A stretch of DNA of 32,821 bases from an uncultured Blautia sp. (lineage in GTDB: Bacteria > Bacillota > Clostridia > Lachnospirales > Lachnospiraceae), in assembly GCA_900551075.1 (NCBI GenBank), contig URVB01000044.1:1-32821 (forward strand), in the 5' to 3' direction. This document shows positions 8,741-16,216 of the stretch, piece by piece. Numbering within the stretch: position 1 is the first letter of the stretch; each line of letters opens with the position of its first letter. A program made the position numbers and the translations under genes. The notes below the pieces were generated by a model. The model was not told the DNA's origin and searched no databases. It saw only the letters and a program-made list of their open reading frames with translations.

Positions 8741-8834
8741 AACGGAGTACTACCCGCCCTGCTTGGCCGCTTCTCAAGACGCTGGCTTTCTCTTTAATGC
8801 CGCGGGAAGTCCTTAACTTCCCACGGCTCCGTTC
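8741..8834 (-). ncRNA. Folded RNA-like element, possibly a TnpB-type omega-RNA / IS200-IS605 end remnant
   Basis: On the minus strand GAACGGA (8834-8828) pairs with TCCGTTT (8746-8740), closing a domain of about 90 nt. Just inside is a perfect 12-bp hairpin, GCCGTGGGAAGT-TAAGG-ACTTCCCGCGGC (8827-8799, one G-U). No U-run follows on either strand, so it is not a terminator. There is no protein-coding signal in any frame. It sits directly downstream of a decayed transposase, with A+T-rich DNA beyond it. The compact branched fold near mobile-element debris recalls the RNA-coding right ends of IS200/IS605 elements, but no tnpB is present and I cannot confirm the family. Confidence 0.3.
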
Positions 8835-8857
8835 AAGCAACACTGCTTTTGACTGAT

Positions 8858-9417
8858 GGTATTTCCGGGTTTTAGAAATCTCGTAGTTCTAGGGTTAGAT
8901 ATAGGAAAGCTGAGAGTTTTCTTCAAGGAACAGGTAATTCTCTTCACTTTCATATCCTGCATCCGCTGCGATCTCCTGATATTTAAACGGAAGGTATGCT
9001 TCCATATCTTTCAGAAACGGGATCAGTGTCCTTGTATCTGTAGGGCTGGAACTGAGATCCAGCCATGTGATATATTCCGAATCCCTGCCATGCCGGAGAT
9101 TATAAGCCGGTTTCAGCTGGCCGTTTTGCATGGCATCTTCCTTCATCCGCATAAATGCCGCATCCGGGTCGGTTTTGGAATAACTGTTACGTTCCCCGCA
9201 TACATGGAGTTTGTGATTGCCATGGACAAAGACGATCCCTTCTTCCTGACGGATTCGGCACAGCTTTTTCCTTCCACAAGGACAAGGATCTTATCAAACA
9301 GTTTCGCCTGATTTTTCGTAACAGCCTTTTTCCAGACAAAGTCCCCACCTGCCTTTCCGCAACGAAAAAAAGAGCCATTATCGGCTCCCAAAATGAATAG
9401 AAAAAAGCGCCTGCCAT
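8858..9417 (-). pseudogene. IS1182-family transposase remnant
   Basis: Pieces of a DDE transposase lie in different frames on the minus strand. FVWKKAVTKNQAKL is near 9350-9300. EEGIVFVHGNHKLHVCGER then NSYSKTDPDAAF runs at 9240-9155. Next come DAMQNGQLKPAYNLRHG and DAGYESEENYLFLEEN to ~8905. After in-frame stops NYEISKTRKY is still legible to ~8858. These match the conserved core of IS1182-type transposases as I recall it. A frameshift and an internal deletion lie near 9250-9280, and both ends are missing. It is inactive. Terminal inverted repeats were not recognised. Confidence 0.8.
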
Positions 9418-9824
9418 CAGAGATTTCCTTTTTCAAAACACCAGACAGCAATGTCTGCAATCAGTTCCAGCGGCAAAGGTTCTTTATATGGAATTTGAAT
9501 CGTTCCCTTACTTGTTTTATACGGTTTCAGCATTTCCTCAAATACAATAACCGCCTCTTCTCCTGCATATAATCCAATGTGATTTTTATTTGCAGCAAAA
9601 TGAATGATGTTATGTCCTTTCCAAAAAGTAGGCATACTCCATAAAATACGCTCCTGTGCTTCTGGAATCGCATCATGTACCGCTTTGCGGACTGCTGACA
9701 AGTATGGCTGAATCTCCTGCGATTGTGCTTCAATATATTGTTCTATTGTCTTTGGTGCATTTCCACAATAATGTGACTGATTCTGTTTTTTAAATTCTCT
9801 TCCGCATTTCGGGCAAACCCACAT
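9417..9824 (-). CDS. Zinc-ribbon DUF1801 (YdhG-like) protein
   Basis: 135 residues. The N-terminus has a small zinc ribbon, CPKC (residues 4-7) and, after a gap, HYCG. Then follows the DUF1801/YdhG fold: IQPYLSAVRKAVHDAIPEA, ILWSMPTFWKGHNIIHFAA, HIGLYAG, and a C-terminal KGTIQIPYKEPLPLELI helix region. Members resemble the iron-chaperone frataxin-like fold, but their biochemical role is unsettled, so the product is best called a conserved cytoplasmic protein. The ATG at 9824 follows AGGAGG at 10 nt. The stop codon abuts the transposase debris, yet the length is normal for the family, so the gene seems intact. Confidence 0.75.
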   Translation of the reverse strand: MWVCPKCGREFKKQNQSHYCGNAPKTIEQYIEAQSQEIQPYLSAVRKAVHDAIPEAQERILWSMPTFWKGHNIIHFAANKNHIGLYAGEEAVIVFEEMLKPYKTSKGTIQIPYKEPLPLELIADIAVWCFEKGNL

Positions 9825-9839
9825 TTCAACTACCTCCTG

Positions 9840-9926
9840 TCAAACATTCACTATTCCATTTTTATCATCTCTTAATCCCGGTATTTCTCCCATAAGAAGT
9901 ATGATATATCTATCCATATTCCACAT
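9840..9926 (-). CDS. Possible 28-residue ORF just upstream of the DUF1801 gene
   Basis: It opens MWNMDRYIILLMGEIPGL and ends in a stop that touches the AGGAGG of the next gene, which would suit translational coupling. GAAAGGGA lies directly at the first ATG; an internal ATG at codon 4 has better spacing. I recognise no family. It may be a tail of a decayed gene. Confidence 0.2.
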   Translation of the reverse strand: MWNMDRYIILLMGEIPGLRDDKNGIVNV

Positions 9927-9963
9927 TCCCTTTCACTAAATTCTTAATTGTTGATTACTTAAA

Positions 9964-10075
9964 CTAAACTATCACTACTTCGTTTTCATCAGGATCTTTT
10001 AAGCGGACTTCGTAAGTTCCCCAATCACATCAACCGGAAGTTTTAACGTGACCTTCCCATTACTGTTAACTGTGC
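9964..10075 (-). pseudogene. C-terminal fragment of a glyoxalase / bleomycin-resistance family protein
   Basis: The minus strand encodes WGTYEVRLKDPDENEVVIV and a stop (10023-9964), the typical end of a VOC/glyoxalase domain. Directly before it, in another frame, is NSNGKVTLKLPVDV (10069-10028), which fits the preceding beta strand. One frameshift therefore separates the two. No start or N-terminal half is left. The assignment rests on the short C-terminal motif. Confidence 0.5.
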
Positions 10076-10124
10076 CTTATCGGCAATTTTATACTCTAAC
10101 CTCCTGTGTCGGTATATCTGCAAT

Positions 10125-10895
10125 TTATCTTCCATTCAATTTATCTACAAACTTTTTCGGTTTTATCGTCATCTCCACCCATGCAGGTCGGAATCCACTC
10201 TTGATTGCTGTACGCGCAGATTTGATATTCGACCATGCGCAGCAATAAAATGGAACTTTCCCTCTGTGTAAAGTTTCGAGGGCAAGCCTGCTGGTCAATG
10301 CTGCAGCTATGCCCTTCCGTCTTTCTTCCGGTAATACATCAATTCCAATCTGCCACATGGATTCACAGTCCGCTGAACAACCTGCCAATCCAACTAGCTG
10401 ACCTTCCTTAAATGCCCCTATGCCTAACACGTCTAACTGTTTTCTTGATTCACACAAAGCGTTAGAAAATTGTGGAAGATATAAGTTCTGAAAGTCTGGC
10501 TGTTCCAAAACTCTCAATTTATATTGACATTCAATTTCGTGGATTTCATTCAAATCCGGCAAAAAATATTCGGCCATAAAACAAACCTGCATATTATACT
10601 TCTGAAATGCTTCATTTATTACCTGCATATTCGGTGTTTCAAAGCAATGTTCAGGCGGATATTTATTGATATACTGCTCCACAATCTCTCTATACTGCAG
10701 GTCAATAGACGCAACAATATTATTGCCGTAAGAGATAAGATTACATGGCAACGGTAAATCAAGATATTTTCTAGCAAGTTGGTTTTTAATTGATTCAACG
10801 ATTTTGGGTTCCACCCTTTCAAAATCCTTTGGATTACAATTAGCATCTAAGGCAGATTGCCTCATTGCAATTTTCAGAATATCTGCGTTTGTCAT
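10125..10895 (-). CDS. GNAT-family N-acetyltransferase
   Basis: 256 residues with a C-terminal GNAT domain (about 145-250). It includes the acetyl-CoA-binding stretch IGIDVLPEERRKGIAAALTS (motif A, R/Q-x-x-G-x-A) and the later AWSNIKSARTAIKSGFRPAW (motif B). The N-terminal ~140 residues are an extra domain without a clear assignment. The substrate is unknown. The ATG at 10895 overlaps by 4 bases (ATGA) the stop codon of a decayed DUF3788 gene, and GGTGGAG lies 7 nt upstream. It was thus once translationally coupled to that gene and is probably served by the promoter inside it. Confidence 0.8.
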   Translation of the reverse strand: MTNADILKIAMRQSALDANCNPKDFERVEPKIVESIKNQLARKYLDLPLPCNLISYGNNIVASIDLQYREIVEQYINKYPPEHCFETPNMQVINEAFQKYNMQVCFMAEYFLPDLNEIHEIECQYKLRVLEQPDFQNLYLPQFSNALCESRKQLDVLGIGAFKEGQLVGLAGCSADCESMWQIGIDVLPEERRKGIAAALTSRLALETLHRGKVPFYCCAWSNIKSARTAIKSGFRPAWVEMTIKPKKFVDKLNGR

Positions 10896-11097
10896 AACAA
10901 TACTCCACCTCTGCGAATATCAATCAAACGAAATAATTCGCATATAATTTCTCTTTGTCTTCTAAATCAAGCATCATCCATGTTTGCCCATTACCTGTTT
11001 TTTTCTGTGAATAAATATCTCCTGCAGCTTCAAAGCTGTCTCTGACTCCCGCCAGTCTCTTTTTACCAACAAGTATAGCAAAAAAAGACTGGCACAT
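10892..11097 (-). pseudogene. Remnant of a DUF3788-type gene
   Basis: A 57-codon open frame (11097-10924) ends in GNGQTWMMLDLEDKEKLYAN, then breaks. One frame over, FRLIDIRRGG continues to a TGA that overlaps the GNAT start. Together these read like the C-terminus of DUF3788 proteins (…GNGQ-W-M-L-D-ED…L…L-IR). The N-terminal two thirds are missing and a frameshift sits near 10930. A promoter-like sequence overlaps the 5' end of the fragment. Confidence 0.5.
11051..11093. repeat. Inverted repeat with 13-14-bp arms
   Basis: On the plus strand GCCAGTCTCTTTTT (11051-11064) faces AAAAAAGACTGGC (11081-11093), with a single extra base in one arm. The centre holds the -10 box of the putative leftward promoter. 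It could be an operator, a bidirectional terminator-like hairpin, or the fused end of a lost mobile element. Confidence 0.5.
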
Positions 11098-11100
11098 CAA
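11072..11100 (-). promoter_or_regulatory. Putative promoter for the GNAT gene
   Basis: The minus strand shows TTGATG (11100-11095), 17 nt, TATACT (11077-11072). The transcript would pass through the DUF3788 remnant into the acetyltransferase gene. The inverted repeat 11051-11093 spans the spacer and -10, so a repressor could act here. Confidence 0.45.
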
Positions 11101-11106
11101 CGAAAA

Positions 11107-11215
11107 TCAAAATCCAGCCATATCCCCATGGAAATCCCCGGCCGAACGCACCGGAGCCTCCGGGATTTCCCCCTTCTCAACCAGAGCCTTAAGAGGTTCT
11201 GACAGTATTCGCTTT
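11107..11215 (-). other. Unassigned stretch after the GH42 gene with a strong hairpin
   Basis: A hairpin GGAAATCCC.../...GGGGATTTCC (11130-11170) is present without a U-run. In one frame the DNA stays open from inside the GH42 tail to a TGA at 11107 and reads RILSEPLKALVEKGEIPEAP then VRSAGDFHGDMAGF. It looks coding by codon choice, but it has no start codon and I recognise no family. It could be a C-terminal gene scar. Confidence 0.25.
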
Positions 11216-13237
11216 CTATTCCCCGTCTCCTTCCAGAATCATAACGTCCTTCGCCTTCAACGTGATCCTGCTGCCGGCAGGATAATCCTGTCCTGTAAGA
11301 AGCTCCGTTCTGTCCTCTTCCAGTACAATTTCTCCTTCATCGTCTCTGTGATTCAGCACAAACAACAGGCTTTTATTCTCTTTATATCTTACTGTGGCTT
11401 CTATTCCTTCCTGCGCATCGACAACAGGATAGATTTCTTTTTCTGTCAGACATTTCTTCAAAAATTCTCTGTAAAATCCTTGCGAGGAACGTGTTCCCAC
11501 ATAGAATGCCTCGCCCTTTCCATAATGATTGGAAGTCAGCACAGGTGTTCCTGCATAAAAGTCTTCCCCATAATCCGCCAGATCACGAGCTCCTTCCAGA
11601 TGAATGATGTCACACAGCAGGGAAGCCGGATATTCCTCCTTTTCCCACACAAACCTGTTCGCTTTTCCGGAAGGCAGTGCATCAGACTCTTCCACCCAGA
11701 TACCCAGTATGTCCCTAAGCTTCCCCGGATAACCTCCGATAGTCACCAGATCATGCTCTTCCACGATCCCGCTGAAATATGTAGTAATAAAGGTACCTCC
11801 GTTCTTTACAAATCTTCTGAGTTTCTCATCATAATCACCTTTCACCATATACAGGACAGGAGCTATGACTACCTGATACTGTTCCAGATCATCTTTTACT
11901 CCGATGATGTCCACAGAATAATTCTGTTCTTCCAGTGCTCTGTAATACAGAAAGACTTCATCCAGATATTTGATATCACGACTTGGTCCTGCGGAATATT
12001 CCAGCGCCCACCAGTTATCCCAGTCTGCAATAATCGCCACCTTTGATCTGCATCGTCCGCCCAGGGTCCTGTCTCCCAGCCTCTCCAGCTCTTTTCCAAG
12101 CTCTGCGATTTCCCGGAAGACTCTGGTATGCTCATGGCCCACATGGTCAATGACTGCCCCATGATATTTCTCACAGGCTCCGATACTCCTTCTCATCTGG
12201 AAGAACATCACCGCATCTGCTCCGTGTGCAACTGCCTGATAGCTCCACAGACGCATCACTCCCGGACGCTTCAGGACATTATATGCCAGCCAGTTGGTAA
12301 CACTGGGAGTCTGCTCCATCAGCACAAAAGGATTGCCGCCTTTGATCCCGCGCATCAGATCATGGTTCATCGCTATCCTTGAATAAGGATCCTCATTGGC
12401 AGGATAATTATCCCAGGAAATGAAGTCCATCTCTTCTGCCCATTTCTGGTAATCCAGAGGCTTATAAAATCCCATCAGGTTCGTTGTGATCTTCGCATCC
12501 GGAAGCACGGATCTGATCGCTTCATATTCTCCCTTGAAGCATTCCAGGATACTGTCAGAATTAAATCTCCGGTAATCCAGGGAGATTCCCTGGAAGGTTG
12601 TCCTGTCATACGCAAAATGCTCACTCAGAAGATTCGGTGCAACGATCTCATCCCAATCATAGAAAGTATGTCCCCAAAAAGCCGTATCCCATGCCTGGTT
12701 CAGATTTTCCAGGAATCCGTATTTTTTCTTCAGCCATTCACGAAAAGCTGCTTCGCAGTTCTCACAGTAACACTCTCCGCCATACTCATTACAAATATGC
12801 CAGCCCACAATAGACGTTCTATTGCCGTAGCGCAGTGCCAGTTCTTTTGCAAGACGGACAGAATATTTCCTGTAAGTGGGGCTGTTGGGACAGGAATTAT
12901 GACGGTCCCCGAACTTCCGTTTCATCCCGTTAAAGCCTGTCCGCAGCACATCCGGATGCCTCTTTGCCATCCATGCAGGATGAGCTGCAGTAGAGGTTGC
13001 CATACATACTTTCAAACCGCTCTTCTCTACCATGTCCATAATCTTGTCGAGTTTCTCAAAGCAATAAGTTTCCTCACCTGGCTGCAGCGCCGCCCAGGAA
13101 AAAACATTCAGCGTAACAATGTCGATTCCCGCCAGCTTCAGAAGCCGCATATCCTCTTTCCATACGCTTTCCGGCCACTGCTCAGGGTTATAATCCCCTC
13201 CGTATAAAATCTTTTTAATTCTTTTATCATTGATCAA
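11216..13237 (-). CDS. GH42 beta-galactosidase
   Basis: 673 residues from the TTG at 13237, normal for glycoside hydrolase family 42. YGGDYNPEQW opens the barrel. The acid/base Glu is in GWHICNEYGG (Glu151) and the nucleophile in FVLMEQTPS (Glu308). Cys116 and the ECYCENC set (Cys156, 158, 161) match the zinc site of GH42 enzymes. Trimerisation-like and C-terminal beta domains follow. There is no signal peptide, so it cleaves terminal beta-galactosides inside the cell. The start: AAAAGGAG lies 9 nt before TTG-13237. The in-frame GTG at 13285 is rejected because it lies in a hairpin arm without a ribosome site. Its base composition is richer in G+C than that of the GH5 gene before it. Confidence 0.9.
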   Translation of the reverse strand: MINDKRIKKILYGGDYNPEQWPESVWKEDMRLLKLAGIDIVTLNVFSWAALQPGEETYCFEKLDKIMDMVEKSGLKVCMATSTAAHPAWMAKRHPDVLRTGFNGMKRKFGDRHNSCPNSPTYRKYSVRLAKELALRYGNRTSIVGWHICNEYGGECYCENCEAAFREWLKKKYGFLENLNQAWDTAFWGHTFYDWDEIVAPNLLSEHFAYDRTTFQGISLDYRRFNSDSILECFKGEYEAIRSVLPDAKITTNLMGFYKPLDYQKWAEEMDFISWDNYPANEDPYSRIAMNHDLMRGIKGGNPFVLMEQTPSVTNWLAYNVLKRPGVMRLWSYQAVAHGADAVMFFQMRRSIGACEKYHGAVIDHVGHEHTRVFREIAELGKELERLGDRTLGGRCRSKVAIIADWDNWWALEYSAGPSRDIKYLDEVFLYYRALEEQNYSVDIIGVKDDLEQYQVVIAPVLYMVKGDYDEKLRRFVKNGGTFITTYFSGIVEEHDLVTIGGYPGKLRDILGIWVEESDALPSGKANRFVWEKEEYPASLLCDIIHLEGARDLADYGEDFYAGTPVLTSNHYGKGEAFYVGTRSSQGFYREFLKKCLTEKEIYPVVDAQEGIEATVRYKENKSLLFVLNHRDDEGEIVLEEDRTELLTGQDYPAGSRITLKAKDVMILEGDGE

Positions 13238-13272
13238 TTCTACTTTCTCCTTTTCCTCATTGACAATGCAGA

Positions 13273-13303
13273 AATGGCTGTTCACTGACAGTAAACAGCC
13301 ATT
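13273..13303 (-). terminator. Near-perfect 31-bp hairpin between the GH5 and GH42 genes
   Basis: AATGGCTGTTTACTG and CAGTGAACAGCCATT form 15 pairs (one G-U) around one central base. Read leftward only ATTTCTG follows; on the plus strand CTTTTAATAT follows. It probably ends or weakens transcription from the transporter-GH5 operon into the GH42 gene. Confidence 0.5.
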
Positions 13304-13320
13304 CTTTTAATATATACATT

Positions 13321-14391
13321 TTAGATTCGGAATACTTTTTCTTGACGAGCCTGCAATTTAATTTCATCATTCGAATCAACAAAACCAAAATCCAATTCTT
13401 TGTAATTCCAGATTGCATGTCCAATTTTATACTCATCTAAAATCGCCTTCACATCGTTAATCCATCCTGCAGCATCTTCTGTATCCGCTACATCAATAAC
13501 ACCAAATTCTCCACAATACAATTCTTTACCAGAATATTTAACAAAATCGAGTGCATCTTTCAATAATTCTTTCATGCTTTCCTGGCTTACTTCTTTCTCC
13601 ATGGCTACATGTCTATATTTGGGCAGATATTCTCTATTTTTCGATAAAAACTCTGTAAAATCAGAAATTTTATCCGGATAATGCACTTTTCGATCGAACA
13701 TTTTCATTTCCGGTGAAAAATGTGCCTGCTGATGAGTAAACACTTGTGGATCATAAAAATGAAAATTATAAAATACTTTTTCTTCGTCTAATAATTCCAA
13801 TTCTTTAAGCCTGAATGGACTATTCTGCTCATTGCTCCCTACCAAAATATATCTTTCTGAGTCAATCTCACGAATTACCTGTACCGCCTCTTTGTACAAT
13901 TCATTCCAAAGATAACCCGAACCATCTGATGCCTCATTTAACAATTCAAACATTAATACAGGTGTTCTTTTTTCTTTAAAATGTTCCGCTAACATTTTCC
14001 AGATATTCAGAAAGTTCTGTTTTAATTTTTCATCTGTCAGCAATGGCATTGGTTTGTCCATCATTTCATAAACATTTCCCTCAGCATCATGCAAGTCAAT
14101 TATCACATTTAAATGATATTTCTCACACCAATCGATACACTGAGCAAGATACCGGAGAGCTGTTTTACTATCTGTTAAAGATTCTTTTGTTTCTACTAAA
14201 ACTCTGTAATCAATGGGTATACGAATATGATCTAAGCCCCAGGATGCGATTTGAGCAATGTTCTTTTCTTTTATATAATTCTTTAAATGAAATTTCATTT
14301 GCTCATTATTTTCAGGTGATTCTATTAAACAATTATATTGTGATAACCATCCGCCAATATTGATTCCATTTTTAAACTGTTCATATAACAC
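13321..14391 (-). CDS. GH5 family glycoside hydrolase (endo-beta-glucanase/mannanase-like)
   Basis: 356 residues, a single (beta/alpha)8 domain. FKNGINIGGWLSQYN is the usual GH5 opening. HIRIPIDY, VIIDLHDAEG, the acid/base ELLNEAS (Glu153), YNFHFYDP and the nucleophile YCGEFGV (Glu295) follow in order. There is no signal peptide, so it acts on imported oligosaccharides, not on polymer outside. The bond specificity (glucan, glucomannan, xyloglucan) cannot be read. Start is GTG at 14391 with AAAGGAG 10 nt before it. It lies 28 bp after the permease gene, as the last gene of the transporter operon. Confidence 0.85.
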   Translation of the reverse strand: MLYEQFKNGINIGGWLSQYNCLIESPENNEQMKFHLKNYIKEKNIAQIASWGLDHIRIPIDYRVLVETKESLTDSKTALRYLAQCIDWCEKYHLNVIIDLHDAEGNVYEMMDKPMPLLTDEKLKQNFLNIWKMLAEHFKEKRTPVLMFELLNEASDGSGYLWNELYKEAVQVIREIDSERYILVGSNEQNSPFRLKELELLDEEKVFYNFHFYDPQVFTHQQAHFSPEMKMFDRKVHYPDKISDFTEFLSKNREYLPKYRHVAMEKEVSQESMKELLKDALDFVKYSGKELYCGEFGVIDVADTEDAAGWINDVKAILDEYKIGHAIWNYKELDFGFVDSNDEIKLQARQEKVFRI

Positions 14392-14419
14392 AGGTATATT
14401 TCTCCTTTATCTATCTTAT

Positions 14420-15238
14420 TTATCCTTTTACTGCACCGTCCATTTGTCCCTGAACGAAATATTTCTGAAGAAACAGGTATATAATAATAACCGGCGCAAT
14501 TGCTACACATGCCGCAGCTGCAGCTCCATTCAAATCACTTACAGCACTGGAAGAAAAATACTGTGAGATCATCAATTGCAGTGTATACATTTTCGGTTTC
14601 TGCAAAATATACAAAGAATATCCATACTCATTCCACATACCTACACCATTAAGAATAATAATACTAACAGTAATCGGTTTTAACTGTGGAAGAATAATCC
14701 TAAAGAAAGTCTGAATTGCACTACATCCATCAATTGCTGCTGCCTCATCCAACGATTTAGGAATTGTTGATATAAAATTAGTGTATAAAAAAATCGGCAT
14801 CGGAAGCCCAAAAGAAACAGAAACAATAATGATACCCCAATATGTGGAAATTGCTCCCATAGACACCAATGTAGAATAAACACCTACCAGGATACTAAGT
14901 GAAGGTATCATCATAACTCCCATGATAATCATTGAAATCACTTTATTCAGTTTACTTTTGTTCCTTGCCAAAGGATACGCTGCCATACAAGCTACTACTA
15001 CTTCCAACGCAACAGTAATAACTGTTACAATACAGGTATTCTTCAATGCACGAAATAAATCTGATTCAAAAAATACTTTAATATAATTGTGAAGCGTCCA
15101 TACATTCGGTAGTGCAAGTCTTGAAGATCCGTCTGTAATACCTTTAAAAGACATCATAACCAATACATATACAGGAAGAATATAAATGAAGCAGATCAAT
15201 ATCGATAATAAATACTTCCACCAAACTCTTTTCTTCAT
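14420..15238 (-). CDS. Carbohydrate ABC transporter permease, MalG type
   Basis: 272 residues with about six membrane segments, beginning with LLSILICFIYILPVYVLVMM. The EAA loop SLDEAAAIDGCSAIQTFFRI (about residues 185-205) is the contact point for the ATPase. The C-terminal QGQMDGAVKG is a common MalG-type end. Its start codon overlaps the stop of the first permease (TAATG), so the two are coupled. It forms a heterodimer with that protein in the cytoplasmic membrane. Confidence 0.9.
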   Translation of the reverse strand: MKKRVWWKYLLSILICFIYILPVYVLVMMSFKGITDGSSRLALPNVWTLHNYIKVFFESDLFRALKNTCIVTVITVALEVVVACMAAYPLARNKSKLNKVISMIIMGVMMIPSLSILVGVYSTLVSMGAISTYWGIIIVSVSFGLPMPIFLYTNFISTIPKSLDEAAAIDGCSAIQTFFRIILPQLKPITVSIIILNGVGMWNEYGYSLYILQKPKMYTLQLMISQYFSSSAVSDLNGAAAAACVAIAPVIIIYLFLQKYFVQGQMDGAVKG

Positions 15239-16107
15239 TACATTTCCACCTCTTTCTTGGTAAAATACTTTGTAAAGAAAATAGATACTATCATTATGAA
15301 TACAAATGAAAAAATTCCAACTGCAGCAGAATATCCGGCATTTTGAGCTTTAAAATATTGATTACTGATATACGTGGAAAGAGAATGAGTCGCAAATCCA
15401 GGCCCACCTTCCGAAAGAGAAACAATAACGTCATACAATTTCAAGCTTCCAATAATATTTTGAATAACAGCTGTTGACATAGCCGGAATAATTAATGGCA
15501 ACGTAATATTTTTAAACAGTGACCATTTACTTGCACCATCAATTGATGCTGCTTCATAATAAACCTTCGGAATATTTTGAAGACCTGCAATATAAATAAT
15601 CATACTAATACCTGCATATTGCCAGGAATTGATAATTGTGATAATCAAAACACCTCGATTACCATTTGCCATCCAATCAATCGGCATTAAATTCAACCAC
15701 GCAAGAATTTCATTGAGTACACCACCTCTATACTGAACAAAAAAAGAAATAATGTAACCCATAATCAACCCCGAAATCATAACCGGAAGATATGCTAATG
15801 TTCGAACAATTGAATGCCCCTTGAACTTACTGTTAAGAAAAATTGCCAATGACAAACCAATAACATTCTGTAAAAATGCACTTCCAAATCCATAAATCAA
15901 TGTATTTTTGAATGCTATATGGAAATTCTCATCTGAAAACAGCTTCATATAGTTTTGTAAACCTACAAATATTTTATTCTGTGAATATCCGTTCCAGGAC
16001 ATGAAAGAAAGCTTTACAGCTTCTATAAATGGATAAGCTACAAATAATGCCATCAATAACAAGGCAGGAATATAAAATAGATTCATCGTCCTATTCCGTT
16101 TTTTCAT
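15238..16107 (-). CDS. Carbohydrate ABC transporter permease, MalF/UgpA type
   Basis: 289 residues from the ATG at 16107, beginning MKKRNRTMNLFYIPALLLM. Six predicted membrane segments and the EAA loop YYEAASIDGASKWSLFKNIT are visible. The in-frame GTG at 16119 is rejected because it is part of the ribosome-binding sequence AGAGGTGA. No ATP-binding subunit is encoded in this window. Many Firmicutes sugar importers of this class share one MsmK-type ATPase encoded elsewhere. Confidence 0.9.
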   Translation of the reverse strand: MKKRNRTMNLFYIPALLLMALFVAYPFIEAVKLSFMSWNGYSQNKIFVGLQNYMKLFSDENFHIAFKNTLIYGFGSAFLQNVIGLSLAIFLNSKFKGHSIVRTLAYLPVMISGLIMGYIISFFVQYRGGVLNEILAWLNLMPIDWMANGNRGVLIITIINSWQYAGISMIIYIAGLQNIPKVYYEAASIDGASKWSLFKNITLPLIIPAMSTAVIQNIIGSLKLYDVIVSLSEGGPGFATHSLSTYISNQYFKAQNAGYSAAVGIFSFVFIMIVSIFFTKYFTKKEVEM

Positions 16108-16142
16108 TTCAAAAATCACCTCTTTCTCTTTACCCTAAGGGC

Positions 16143-16206
16143 AAAAAAGCTGCCGCGTAGCAAAATAACGAATGTTTACTATATCCTTATCTCCCTGCGC
16201 GGCAGC
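16143..16206 (-). terminator. Intra-operon attenuator between the binding-protein and permease genes
   Basis: GCTGCCGCG's partner arms CGCGGCAGC (16198-16206 and 16149-16157, read on either strand) form a GC-rich 9-bp stem with a 40-nt loop, followed leftward by TTTTTT. It lies 11 nt after the binding-protein stop and before the permeases. Partial termination here would keep the binding protein more abundant than the membrane parts. Confidence 0.65.
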
Positions 16207-16216
16207 CATTTATACA

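Noticed and set aside
8799..8827. 12-bp hairpin as an intrinsic terminator
   Set aside because: Neither strand has a U-run after the stem.
13238..13285. Upstream GTG start for the GH42 gene
   Set aside because: It lies in the arm of a 31-bp hairpin with no ribosome site, whereas TTG at 13237 has AAAAGGAG at good spacing and gives a normal GH42 N-terminus.
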